A stretch of 12,410 bases of DNA from JBOGED01 sp050743625 (lineage in GTDB: Bacteria; Actinomycetota; Nitriliruptoria; Euzebyales; Egibacteraceae). Positions 1 through 6,628 of this stretch are shown here, piece by piece. The notes beneath the pieces are model-generated. The model made no database searches, had not been told where the DNA came from, and saw nothing but the letters and a program-made list of their open reading frames with translations. The stretch lies in the NCBI GenBank assembly GCA_050743625.1, contig JBOGED010000076.1:1-12410 (forward strand), given 5' to 3'. Numbering within the stretch: the first letter of the stretch is position 1; each line of letters starts with the position of its first letter. The position numbers were made by a program, and so were the translations under genes.

Positions 1-163
1 CCTTTGCGCAAGGTCAACCTCAGCAACGAACTAGCCGGGGGCCTCTGCGCGCCACCGAGGCCAAGCAGGTGGGATCAGTGCCGGTACGGAGCTGGTGTGG
101 GGGTCACGCCGGCTGACGATGCGCAGCCACGCTGGACGAACGTACGAACAAAGGACGGGGTCC
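1..163. other. leader region before the operon; no gene assigned
   Basis: All three forward frames are open over part of this stretch. One is open from the window edge to a TAG at 32-34, one to a TGA at 114-116, and one to a TAG at 190-192. Any of them could be the tail of an upstream gene, but none shows a recognisable motif. None looks like the Thr/Val/Ala-rich C-terminus expected of a linaridin precursor. The last part (about 151-163) carries the ribosome binding site of the next gene. Confidence 0.4.
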
Positions 164-2038
164 ATGCCACGCCTGTCGAGACTGCTCCGTAGGGTCCTCG
201 CACCGATACCGCTGCGTCGCGGGGTGGCCTTGACGCTCACCGAGCGGCTCAGCTCGGTAACACACCTCGTGTCCAGCCTGGAGTACCTAGCGGCGGAAGG
301 CGATCGGCGCTGGGGTGGCCTGAACAACTGGGACGTCAGCCGGCGGACCGTCCACGCCCGGTCGCGCTCCTTGGGCCGGGCGCTCGACGTGGTTGCAGAT
401 CGTCGCGTCACCAGGGCCTTGCACGTCGTGCGCGTCGCTGCTGCCGTGACGCTGCTCGCACCAAGTCCTCACCGGCCGCGCCTGGCCGCCAACGTCGTGC
501 TGTCGAGCACGTCGGCCGCGCTCTACCCGCGCCAGCTCTACGGCACCGACGGCTCCGACCAGGTGTCCTTCCTTGTGCAGACCGTCGCCGCCGTCGCCCG
601 GGCCGGCCAGCGGCGCTCCCAGCTTGTGGACGCCTGCCTATGGTTCGTGGCCTTGCAGTCGGTGCTGTCCTACGCGGTGTCCGGATGGGTCAAGCTGGCG
701 GGTCCGAGCTGGCGGAGCGGGCAGGCGCTCCCCGGGGTGATGAGAACCCTCACGTACGGCGATCGTGCCACCTGGGAGCTATGCCGGCGATACCCGCGCG
801 TGGCCCGCGTCCTCGGGGCCGGCGTGTTGACGATGGAATGCCTGTTCCCGGCGGTGTTCGTCGCCCGCGGGCGACTGGCCCCACTGCTGGTCGGCGCGGC
901 GGGCGCATTCCACCTCGTCAACGCGCGGGTGATGGCGCTCGGACGATTCGTTTGGTCGTTCGTCTCGATGTATCCCGCTGTCCTGTACGTAAGTGGCCCC
1001 CGGGACCGCATCGGCCTGGACAGGAAGGTGGTGGAGCGCCGCGACGACACTCTGCCCACCCTGTGCGCAGCGCTGATGGCGGCCTCGCTGAGCGTCGGCC
1101 TTCTCGCACAGGCACGGCGGCGCCAGGTGGTCCTGGGGGGTAGGGACGGCGAGCGCAGCATGACGACAGGGGCGGGAAATACGTTGTCCTTCCGGCGCAC
1201 CGGTCCGATGGACGGAGCCGCGCCGGTCATTGTCCTTGAGAGTGGCCTCGTCGCGACCGCCGAGCACTGGGAGTGGATCGTGCTCGGGCTGTCGAGGCGT
1301 TTCCCCACCGTTACCTATCAGCGAGCCGGCAACGGTCGCAGCAGCTACGCCCCGCGGAAGGACTACCGCCTCGACGTCGCCGTCGGTGACCTCGTCGACC
1401 TCGTGAAGCACGTGGGCATCGATCGCCCTGTCGTCCTCGTGGGCCACTCTCTCGGGGGCTACCTGGCGCTGCAGGCAGCGGCCCGCCTGCCGGGCCACGT
1501 CCGGGGAGTCGGCCTGGTGGACTCCAGTCACCCTGGAGAGTTGCAGCGTTCGTCCCGACAGGCACAGGGACAGCAGGCGCTCACCAGCAGCCTCGCCCTC
1601 ATCCCGACCTCGCTGAGGCTCGGTCTGGGACTGCTGCTGAAACGCCCTGACTGGGTGGACCGCCTGCCCGCACAGATTCGCGACCTCACGCTCGCGCAGT
1701 ACCGCGATCCAAGGATGTGGCTGGCTGGACGCCGCGAGTGGCGCGCCGCCGTCGAGGAGTTCCGCTCCTTCGATGGGCGGCTGCCCCACATCGACGTCCC
1801 GTTGCTCGTGCTCACCGCGGGACATACCGCGTCGAGCGACCCTGTGCAGAAGGACCTGCACGACGAGCTCGCTGACTCGACGCCGCGAGCCGAGCGTTAC
1901 GTCATCGAGGACGCCGACCACAACCAGGTGCTGACCGATGCCGGGCCGGCTCACCGCGTCGCTGAGCTCGTCGCCGCATTCGTCGACGGCCTAGGACAGA
2001 CCACGGAGGTGGACGCCGATGACGACCGCGCGCGCTGA
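164..2038 (+). CDS. HTTM-type membrane domain fused to alpha/beta hydrolase (LinH/CypH-like)
   Basis: A 624-residue fusion protein. Residues about 85-315 form several hydrophobic segments, with features of HTTM (vitamin K-dependent carboxylase-like) membrane domains: YGTDGSDQ near 126-133 and GWVKLAGPSWRSG near 174-186. Residues about 340-612 form an alpha/beta hydrolase, with nucleophile elbow GHSLGG (Ser429) and a C-terminal DADHNQ (His586) as likely catalytic residues; the acid is less clear. I chose ATG 164 over GTG 95 and ATG 119 because AAGGA at 151-155 lies 9 nt upstream and the earlier residues look non-conserved. It overlaps the next gene by 20 nt. Family knowledge: type-A linaridin clusters encode one such membrane/hydrolase fusion (CypH), needed for maturation together with CypL. 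The domain reading is firm; the linaridin role is inference from gene order. Without that context it would be an HTTM-hydrolase of unknown substrate. Confidence 0.82.
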   Translation: MPRLSRLLRRVLAPIPLRRGVALTLTERLSSVTHLVSSLEYLAAEGDRRWGGLNNWDVSRRTVHARSRSLGRALDVVADRRVTRALHVVRVAAAVTLLAPSPHRPRLAANVVLSSTSAALYPRQLYGTDGSDQVSFLVQTVAAVARAGQRRSQLVDACLWFVALQSVLSYAVSGWVKLAGPSWRSGQALPGVMRTLTYGDRATWELCRRYPRVARVLGAGVLTMECLFPAVFVARGRLAPLLVGAAGAFHLVNARVMALGRFVWSFVSMYPAVLYVSGPRDRIGLDRKVVERRDDTLPTLCAALMAASLSVGLLAQARRRQVVLGGRDGERSMTTGAGNTLSFRRTGPMDGAAPVIVLESGLVATAEHWEWIVLGLSRRFPTVTYQRAGNGRSSYAPRKDYRLDVAVGDLVDLVKHVGIDRPVVLVGHSLGGYLALQAAARLPGHVRGVGLVDSSHPGELQRSSRQAQGQQALTSSLALIPTSLRLGLGLLLKRPDWVDRLPAQIRDLTLAQYRDPRMWLAGRREWRAAVEEFRSFDGRLPHIDVPLLVLTAGHTASSDPVQKDLHDELADSTPRAERYVIEDADHNQVLTDAGPAHRVAELVAAFVDGLGQTTEVDADDDRAR

Positions 2039-2600
2039 GGCCGGCCAGCCCGAGGACGGCAGTCGGGGAACCTGGACGCTGCTGGTCACCGCCGGCCTCG
2101 CGGCGTGGTTCGGAGCGACGGCCGCGAGTCAGCACCCGCACCGGCTCTTCGACCGCTTTCGCGACTACGACCCGACGGGGCTGTTCGTCCCAAACTGGCG
2201 CTTCTTCGCTCCCGAGCCGGCCCAGCACGACTTCCACGTCCTGCACCGAGTGCTGACCGCTGACGGTGAGCAGACGCTTTGGAACCAGACGTCACAGATC
2301 GCCCCACGTGCCTTGGTGCAGGCGGCCTGGTTTCCTGGCCGGCGCCGGGAGAAGGCCATATTCGACATCTGCAACGAGCTGATCGTGCACATGGGGACGC
2401 CGGGTCTGGACGTGACGCGCTCCCCCGCCTACCTCATGCTGCGCGACTCCGTGGAGCTCGCGGTGCGCACGGAGTTCGCCGGCCGCAAGCTGCCCCAGGG
2501 CTTCCAGTTCCTCATCGCCCGTCATACCGGGCACGACGAGGAGCACGATCCGGACTACGTGCTCGTCTCGCCCTTTGTCCCCCTCGAGGAGGCCGCATGA
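2019..2600 (+). CDS. small membrane-anchored protein, LinL/CypL-like (SdpA-like sequence features)
   Basis: 193 residues. There is one hydrophobic segment at about 18-37, then a soluble domain with the run FVPNWRFFAPEPAQHDFHV near residues 56-74. An aromatic Trp-x-Phe-Phe pattern just after a membrane anchor also recalls SdpA, the partner of the HTTM protein SdpB in Bacillus toxin export. The ATG at 2019 is preceded by GGAGG at 2005-2009. The gene starts 20 nt inside the upstream HTTM-hydrolase gene and ends in an ATGA overlap with the methyltransferase gene, so the three are almost certainly co-translated. The position directly after an H-type fusion fits the L gene of linaridin operons, where H and L are thought to act together on the precursor at the membrane. 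No enzyme motif is visible and I do not claim a reaction. Confidence 0.7.
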   Translation: MTTARAEAGQPEDGSRGTWTLLVTAGLAAWFGATAASQHPHRLFDRFRDYDPTGLFVPNWRFFAPEPAQHDFHVLHRVLTADGEQTLWNQTSQIAPRALVQAAWFPGRRREKAIFDICNELIVHMGTPGLDVTRSPAYLMLRDSVELAVRTEFAGRKLPQGFQFLIARHTGHDEEHDPDYVLVSPFVPLEEAA

Positions 2601-3358
2601 GCGACGTCGAGGACATCGGATACGGACGCCAGTTCGCCGATTTCTACGACCGAATCTTCCCGCCCGGGACCGATGCCGACCAGACCGCGGCCTGGCTCGC
2701 CGCCCTCCACCCGGGCGACGGCACGCCCTCGTTGGAGCTTGGCGTGGGCACCGGACGCGTCGCGTTGCCCTTGGCCGAGCGGACCGGTGACGTGGTCGGC
2801 GTCGACTCGTCCCCGGAGATGCTCGAGGTGCTGCGCGGCGCCCTGGCGCAGATGCCTCGACCGGTGACGCCTGTGCGCGCCGACATCCGCGACTACGAGG
2901 ATGGCCGTCGCTACGGGCTCGTATACTGCGTCTGCGGGACGTTATCGATGCTGCTCGACGCGGCGGACCAGCAACAGGTGCTGGAGACCTGCGCGCGGAC
3001 CCTCGCGCCGGAAGGGACCGTCGTCATCGAGACCCACAACCCCGCAGCGGTCGATGTGATGCACCAGGGCAGGCTGCACGGTTCCTTCTTCGTTTCCTAT
3101 CCAGGCCAGGACGCGGGACTGTTGTCGTACTCCACCATCGACCCTCCCAGTAGGCTCTGGCGGCTCTCGCACACCTGGATCGAGGGTGATCGTTCTCGCG
3201 TAGCCTCGGAGACCAGCCGGTTGACGACCCCGGAGGAGATCGACGCATACGCCGACCACGCGGGGCTGCGCTTGCAGGCCCGGTATGGGGACTGGAGCGG
3301 ATCCGCCTTCACCGGCATCGAGCCCAACGTGGTGTGCGTATATCGCGGTCTCGGCTAG
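2597..3358 (+). CDS. class I SAM-dependent methyltransferase (LinM/CypM-like)
   Basis: 253 residues with a Rossmann-type methyltransferase fold. Motif I LELGVGTGRVALPLA is at 46-60 and binds S-adenosylmethionine. The acidic residue after strand beta2 is Asp70 in GVDSSPEML. A motif II/III region (VRADIRDY) lies near 93-100. The ATG overlaps the stop of the preceding gene (ATGA), so translation is coupled and this start is secure; a longer open frame upstream is an overlap artefact. In cypemycin biosynthesis CypM dimethylates the N-terminal alpha-amine of the peptide, and a gene of this size follows the H/L pair there. The family is certain. The peptide N-methylation role is inferred from the neighbours, and a small-molecule substrate cannot be excluded from sequence alone. 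Confidence 0.85.
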   Translation: MSDVEDIGYGRQFADFYDRIFPPGTDADQTAAWLAALHPGDGTPSLELGVGTGRVALPLAERTGDVVGVDSSPEMLEVLRGALAQMPRPVTPVRADIRDYEDGRRYGLVYCVCGTLSMLLDAADQQQVLETCARTLAPEGTVVIETHNPAAVDVMHQGRLHGSFFVSYPGQDAGLLSYSTIDPPSRLWRLSHTWIEGDRSRVASETSRLTTPEEIDAYADHAGLRLQARYGDWSGSAFTGIEPNVVCVYRGLG

Positions 3359-3378
3359 TGGTCCGTAGAGGAGGGTCC

Positions 3379-3507
3379 TTGGAACTGAGCAACGCCGCAA
3401 GACGGGATGCGGGCGCAGTCGAATACATGCGGAACTTGCGCTACAGGTCACTAACCCCCATCCGTCCAGCCCGAAGAGGCACCACGACGGGTAGAAGGAC
3501 TGGTTGA
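3379..3507 (+). CDS. candidate 42-residue small protein between methyltransferase and exporter
   Basis: A TTG at 3379 is preceded by AGAGGAGGG at 3367-3375, an excellent Shine-Dalgarno 3-5 nt away. It opens 42 codons ending at a TGA at 3505-3507, just 4 nt before the exporter's GTG. The peptide is strongly basic: it has eleven arginines, starts MELSNAARRDAGAVEY and ends RRGTTTGRRTG. It has no cysteine and lacks the PxxxTP leader motif of linaridin precursors. Against it, third-position GC is only about 60 percent and several Arg codons are AGA/AGG, unlike the flanking genes. It could be a translation-coupling leader, an accessory peptide or chance. An in-frame GTG at 3358 would add seven residues. 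Confidence 0.3.
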   Translation: MELSNAARRDAGAVEYMRNLRYRSLTPIRPARRGTTTGRRTG

Positions 3508-3511
3508 GGAG

Positions 3512-5317
3512 GTGAGAGGAGAAGGTCAGGCAACCGCTCGGCATGGAGGCTCTTCGCTGCGCGAGACGCTCTCGGCCCTCGCTGACTACCTGCGTCCGCA
3601 CAGGGTGACCGTCGCGCTCGCGAGCGTCCTCCTCATGCTGTCGGGCATGCTCGGTCTCGTGCAACCTCTGGCGGCCAAGCTGGTACTCGATGCGCTCGCC
3701 GAGGGGCAGGGCGTCGAGCGGGCGTTGCTGATGCTGACGGCGCTGGTGGTCGTGGCCGCTCTGATGCTCGCAATCGGCAACTTCCTGCTGCTGCGCACGG
3801 CCGAGGCCGTCGTGCTGGCCGGCCGCCACAGACTCGTGCACCACATCCTGCGCCTGTCTATGACGGGGATGCGCCGTCAGGCGCCGGGCGATTTGATCGC
3901 TCGGGTGACGGCTGACACGACGCTGCTGCGCCAGATCGCGATCCAGTCGCTCGTACAGGCCCTCACCGGGCTGGTGATGCTCATCGGCGCATTGGGCCTC
4001 ATGGCGGTCGTCGACGTCGTCCTCCTTGGCGTCACCGTATCGGTGATCGTCCTGCTTGGAGCCGTCGTCGGGGTGATCATGCCTCGTATCCACCGCGCCG
4101 CTCGGCGTGCTCAGCAGTCGGTAGGACAGATGGGTGGCGTGCTGGAGCGAGCTCTGGGTGCCTTCATCACGGTAAAGGCCTCTGGGGCGGAGGCTGCCGA
4201 GATGGATCGCGTGGACGCAGCCGCGAGGGCAGCCTATGACGAGGGTGTCGTGCTCGCGCGGTGGGGCTCTGTGGCGGGGACGACCGCGGGCCTGATGATC
4301 CAGGTCGCGTTCCTCGTCGTGTTGGGTGTCGGCGGGGCTCGGGTGGTGAGCGGCGTGATCCCGGTGTCCACCCTCGTGGCGTTCTTGCTGTACGTCCTGT
4401 ACCTGGCCCAACCTGTGGTGCAGTTGGTGAACGCCGGGACCTACTTTCAAATGGGGCGGGCTGCTGTGCGCCGCATCGGCGAGGTAACCCGGCTCCCGAC
4501 CGAGCGCCTGGAGCCTGAGTACCCGTCGGTGACCGTCCCGGATCGCCGGTCATGGAATGGCCACCTGTCCTTGGTAACGCCCGAGCCGGCTTCGCTGGTC
4601 TTCGAGGGTGTGTCGTTCACCTACCCGGACCGGAGTAGGCCGGCGCTGGATGACCTTTCCCTTGACGTGCCGGCGACTGGGCTCACTGCCCTCGTCGGCC
4701 CATCTGGCGCGGGAAAAAGCACGATTCTTCACCTTATCGAACGGTTCTATGACCCGTGTGTAGGCCGCATCCTGCTCGACGGGCGAGACCTGCGGTCTTG
4801 GCACCTGGGGAACCTGCGGGCGAGTATCGGGTACGTCGAGCAGGACGCGGCAGTGATGGCGGGGACCCTGCGCGAGAACCTGGCCTACGCCGCTCCTGGC
4901 GTGAGCGACGAAGAGTTGCGCACCGCCCTGCAGGTCACCCGGCTCCAGCCTTTGCTAGAACGACTAGGGGGCGACCTCGGCGCCGAGATCCAACATCGAG
5001 GTGCCTCACTCTCAGGTGGCGAGCGCCAGCGCATAGCCATCGCGAGGGCGCTGCTGCGCCGGCCCCGTCTGCTCCTCCTCGACGAGCCGACCTCGCAGTT
5101 GGACGCGGTCAACGAGGCGGCGTTACGCGATGTGGTGCAAGAGTTGTCCGCCCGGACCACGGTGGTCGTTGTCGCCCATAGGCTATCGACGGTGTTGTCG
5201 GCCTCCCGCATCGCCGTGATGCAGGACGGCAGGTTGCGGTCCGTGGGTTGCCACCAGGACCTGATACGTAATGACGAGCTGTACGCCCTGCTCGCGACGA
5301 GCCAGCTACTCAACTGA
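3512..5317 (+). CDS. ABC exporter, fused transmembrane and ATPase domains (LinT/CypT-like)
   Basis: 601 residues, the usual size of a half-transporter exporter that works as a homodimer. Residues about 30-310 contain six hydrophobic segments typical of ABC_membrane domains; the ATPase spans about 360-600. Visible motifs are Walker A GPSGAGKST (396-404), Q-loop Gln444, signature LSGGERQ (500-506), Walker B LLLLDEPT (520-527) and H-loop His556 in VVAHRLST. No N-terminal C39 peptidase domain is present, so it does not itself cleave a leader. The start is GTG 3512, with AG-rich sequence immediately upstream. It lies 153 nt after the methyltransferase with no terminator-like hairpin between, so it is probably the last gene of the same operon. 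A role in exporting a modified peptide is inference; multidrug or lipid export is the alternative. Confidence 0.87.
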   Translation: MRGEGQATARHGGSSLRETLSALADYLRPHRVTVALASVLLMLSGMLGLVQPLAAKLVLDALAEGQGVERALLMLTALVVVAALMLAIGNFLLLRTAEAVVLAGRHRLVHHILRLSMTGMRRQAPGDLIARVTADTTLLRQIAIQSLVQALTGLVMLIGALGLMAVVDVVLLGVTVSVIVLLGAVVGVIMPRIHRAARRAQQSVGQMGGVLERALGAFITVKASGAEAAEMDRVDAAARAAYDEGVVLARWGSVAGTTAGLMIQVAFLVVLGVGGARVVSGVIPVSTLVAFLLYVLYLAQPVVQLVNAGTYFQMGRAAVRRIGEVTRLPTERLEPEYPSVTVPDRRSWNGHLSLVTPEPASLVFEGVSFTYPDRSRPALDDLSLDVPATGLTALVGPSGAGKSTILHLIERFYDPCVGRILLDGRDLRSWHLGNLRASIGYVEQDAAVMAGTLRENLAYAAPGVSDEELRTALQVTRLQPLLERLGGDLGAEIQHRGASLSGGERQRIAIARALLRRPRLLLLDEPTSQLDAVNEAALRDVVQELSARTTVVVVAHRLSTVLSASRIAVMQDGRLRSVGCHQDLIRNDELYALLATSQLLN

Positions 5318-5329
5318 GCCTAGGTGGGA

Positions 5330-5527
5330 TCCTTGCCAGACGACGATCGCGATCGCGTCAGCCAGCGCCGCGGCCACGTGGCCCGCCGACATGAGCCAAG
5401 GCGTCACGATCACCGTGGCCCAGCTCCTGTTCGTGCACACCGTCGTCGGCGTGCCGTTGTCCTTCGGCTGCGGCGGACAGGACTGCTGGTGGCGCCGACC
5501 CTCGCCCACGCGCTGATCGACGGCGTC
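5330..5527 (+). pseudogene. degenerate C-terminal fragment resembling a CPBP intramembrane metalloprotease
   Basis: Two forward frames together resemble the end of a CPBP (CAAX protease/bacteriocin-processing) protein. One frame reads MSQGVTITVAQLLFVHTVVG from 5390. After a frame change near 5470 the other reads RTGLLVAPTLAHALIDGV at 5474-5527. The RTGxLxxPxxAHxxxD pattern is the usual last conserved motif of CPBP proteins. No start, no upstream EExxxR motif and no intact frame are present. The fragment begins just after the exporter stop and ends within a few bases of the oppositely oriented oxidoreductase remnant. It could be the relic of a peptide-maturation or immunity gene of the neighbouring cluster, but that is speculation. 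Confidence 0.42.
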
Positions 5528-5528
5528 C

Positions 5529-6121
5529 GAGCACCAGCGTCGAGCATCGACTGGACCGCGAGGTAGGGCACCGGGCGCACCGCGTCCGCGAGCGGCGTCC
5601 CGACACGGCGTAGCGGTGCGAGCACGCGCTCGCCCTCGGCGAGGTCGCCGGACCACACGAGGATCATCCCCACGACCGGCTTGCCGTAGCAGTCGGCGGG
5701 CAGGAACGGCATCGGTGGCGCGAGCATCGTGACGACGGAGAGGCCAAGCTCGTCGGGCGCCTCGCCGGCGAAGTCCCCGAAGCACCGCAGGACCTCGGGA
5801 GCCTGCGCGAGCGGCCAGAACATGGGACCGCCGAGCACCAGCGGGCCGACCGGATGCAGGCGGCCCGCCGTCGCAGACCGCGTGCCCGGCGACCGCGTGG
5901 CCGCCCCCGCGCACCGACACCAGCAGATCCTGCTCGCGCGCAAACCGGACCGCCTCTACGACGTCGGCGGAGCCCCCGCACCGTGCGATCAGCGCGGGTC
6001 GCCGGTCGATAGCGCCGTTCCAAATCCGGCGCGCCTCGTCGTACCCTTCCACGCCGGGGCGCAAGAGCGCGCCATGAAAGCGCGTACGCAACCGCCCGAC
6101 CGCGCCTTGCTCGATCCCCAT
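5529..6121 (-). pseudogene. FAD-linked oxidoreductase (BBE-like/FAD-binding 4) remnant with internal deletion
   Basis: The ATG complement at 6119-6121 follows a strong AGGAGG site (complement of 6128-6133). It opens a typical N-terminus: MGIEQGAVGRLRTRFHG, then SVRGGGHAVAGHAVCDGG, containing the Gly-rich segment whose histidine binds FAD covalently in berberine-bridge-type oxidases. At about 5863 the text jumps to RLHPVGPLVLGG in another frame. It continues through the substrate domain to PYLAVQSMLDAG near 5530, where it stops matching. About 110-120 family residues, including most of the FAD-binding PCMH core, are therefore missing at 5863, and the last ~100 residues are missing at the 3' end. 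Both changes abolish function. Other open frames here are shadows. Confidence 0.72.
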
Positions 6122-6140
6122 CACTGTCCTCCTTCGATCC

Positions 6141-6177
6141 ACTGGTAAGGAGGTGGGCAATAATAACGTTGGTGTTG
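6141..6177 (+). repeat. terminal repeat A
   Basis: Core reads GGCAATAATAACGTTGGTGT at 6156-6175, with a further G-rich arm upstream (6141-6155). It shares GGCA..A.TAACGT.G..GTT with repeats B and C. It lies 20 nt upstream of the oxidoreductase remnant's start codon. Confidence 0.6.
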
Positions 6178-6222
6178 CCCGATGCGCGTTGACCCGTGAG
6201 GTGTTTGTGTTCTCCCACCGAA

Positions 6223-6239
6223 GGTTGCTCAAAGCAACC
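6223..6239. repeat. small hairpin inside element 1
   Basis: GGTTGCT and AGCAACC form a perfect 7-bp stem with a 3-nt loop. No T-run follows on either strand, so a terminator role is unproven. Confidence 0.4.
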
Positions 6240-6330
6240 GAAGGCGCTCAATCCTTGCGGTGTGTTACGTCCCGTGACGCTAATGGCCAGGAAACGGCGT
6301 ACGGCCCTGGCCACAAGGGCAACAAACCCG

Positions 6331-6367
6331 AACAGCAACGTTAATAGTGCCCAGCCCCTGACTAAGT
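6331..6367 (-). repeat. terminal repeat B (inverted relative to A)
   Basis: On the - strand the core reads GGCACTATTAACGTTGCTGT, matching repeat A at 17 of 20 bases. The outer arm AGTCAGGGGCTG is the inverse of the arm of repeat C, so B and C together form an imperfect palindrome of about 52 nt (6338-6389). Confidence 0.6.
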
Positions 6368-6396
6368 CAGGGCTTGGCATAAATAACGTGGTCGTT
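6361..6396 (+). repeat. terminal repeat C
   Basis: The core GGCATAAATAACGTGGTCGT at 6376-6395 shares GGCA and TAACGT with A and B. The outer arm ACTAAGTCAGGGCTT is one nucleotide shorter than that of B. Confidence 0.55.
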
Positions 6397-6475
6397 TGGC
6401 AGGTCGTACTGTTGCGGCGTCCGGCCCACCCGGACGCGTCACCTCGCTCGGGTGCTCGCGCGTCTTGCGCTGGCC

Positions 6476-6513
6476 GTGTGCGGTTGTGGACGTAGACGCC
6501 CACAACCGCACAC
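6476..6513. repeat. perfect 14-bp hairpin inside element 2
   Basis: GTGTGCGGTTGTGG (6476-6489) and its exact complement (6500-6513) flank a 10-nt loop. It could end transcription arriving from either side (the ATPase remnant or the oxidoreductase region) or be a structural part of the mobile element. No U-tract is present, which is common in actinomycete terminators. Confidence 0.6.
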
Positions 6514-6591
6514 GTGCTGGCGGCGGGGCGGCGGGGCGTGTCGGCACTGGGGCGGCGCAGTGCCTGCCACAACCCGTCCGTAACTTCCTAA

Positions 6592-6628
6592 AACGGACAA
6601 GTTGATCGTGCCCAGGCCCTAAGGATCA
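6592..6628 (-). repeat. terminal repeat D (inverted relative to C)
   Basis: The + strand segment GTTGATCGTGCCCAGGCCCT (6601-6620) lines up with GTTAATAGTGCCCAGCCCCT of repeat B (6340-6359), 17 of 20 bases. The match weakens toward both ends. It overlaps the stop codon of the ATPase remnant. Confidence 0.45.

Larger units (their letters stand above)
6141..6367. mobile_element. MITE-like element 1, bounded by inverted repeats A and B
   Basis: A non-coding stretch of about 227 nt flanked by a 37-nt imperfect inverted repeat (6141-6177 and 6331-6367). In the inner portion starting at GGCA, 18 of the first 21 bases agree between the two ends. The interior codes for nothing I recognise and holds a small hairpin at 6223-6239. 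Terminal inverted repeats around a short non-coding core are the layout of miniature transposable elements or deleted insertion sequences. I see no clear target duplication and cannot name the family. Confidence 0.5.
6361..6628. mobile_element. MITE-like element 2, bounded by inverted repeats C and D
   Basis: A second non-coding stretch, in tandem with element 1 and sharing the palindromic ACTAAGT (6361-6367) with it. Its left end (6361-6396) is in the same orientation as repeat A. Its right end (6592-6628) is the inverse and aligns with repeat B at about 24 of 37 positions. The interior contains a perfect 14-bp hairpin at 6476-6513. The right end reaches the stop codon of the large - strand ATPase gene. 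Whether elements 1 and 2 are two insertions or one rearranged insertion sequence cannot be told here. Confidence 0.42.

Noticed and set aside
4..192. 62-codon frame at the window start as a possible linaridin precursor
   Set aside because: It overlaps the H gene start, lacks a PxxxTP motif and a Thr/Val-rich core, and has no ribosome site visible.
31..1954. Long - strand open frames opposite the HTTM-hydrolase gene (31-411, 670-1308, 779-1954)
   Set aside because: They are composition-driven shadows; the + strand frame carries clear domain motifs and overlapping gene starts.
2942..4450. 502-codon - strand open frame across the methyltransferase and exporter genes
   Set aside because: Its product is a His/Gln/Arg-rich low-complexity sequence, and the + strand encodes unmistakable methyltransferase and ABC motifs.
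6338..6389. Imperfect palindrome as an integron attC site
   Set aside because: It lacks RYYYAAC/GTTRRRY core sites at its ends, and its two halves are better explained as abutting repeats B and C.
5664..6572. 302-codon - strand frame spanning repeats and the oxidoreductase as one gene
   Set aside because: It runs through the non-coding repeat elements and is out of frame with the oxidase N-terminus; no coherent protein family.
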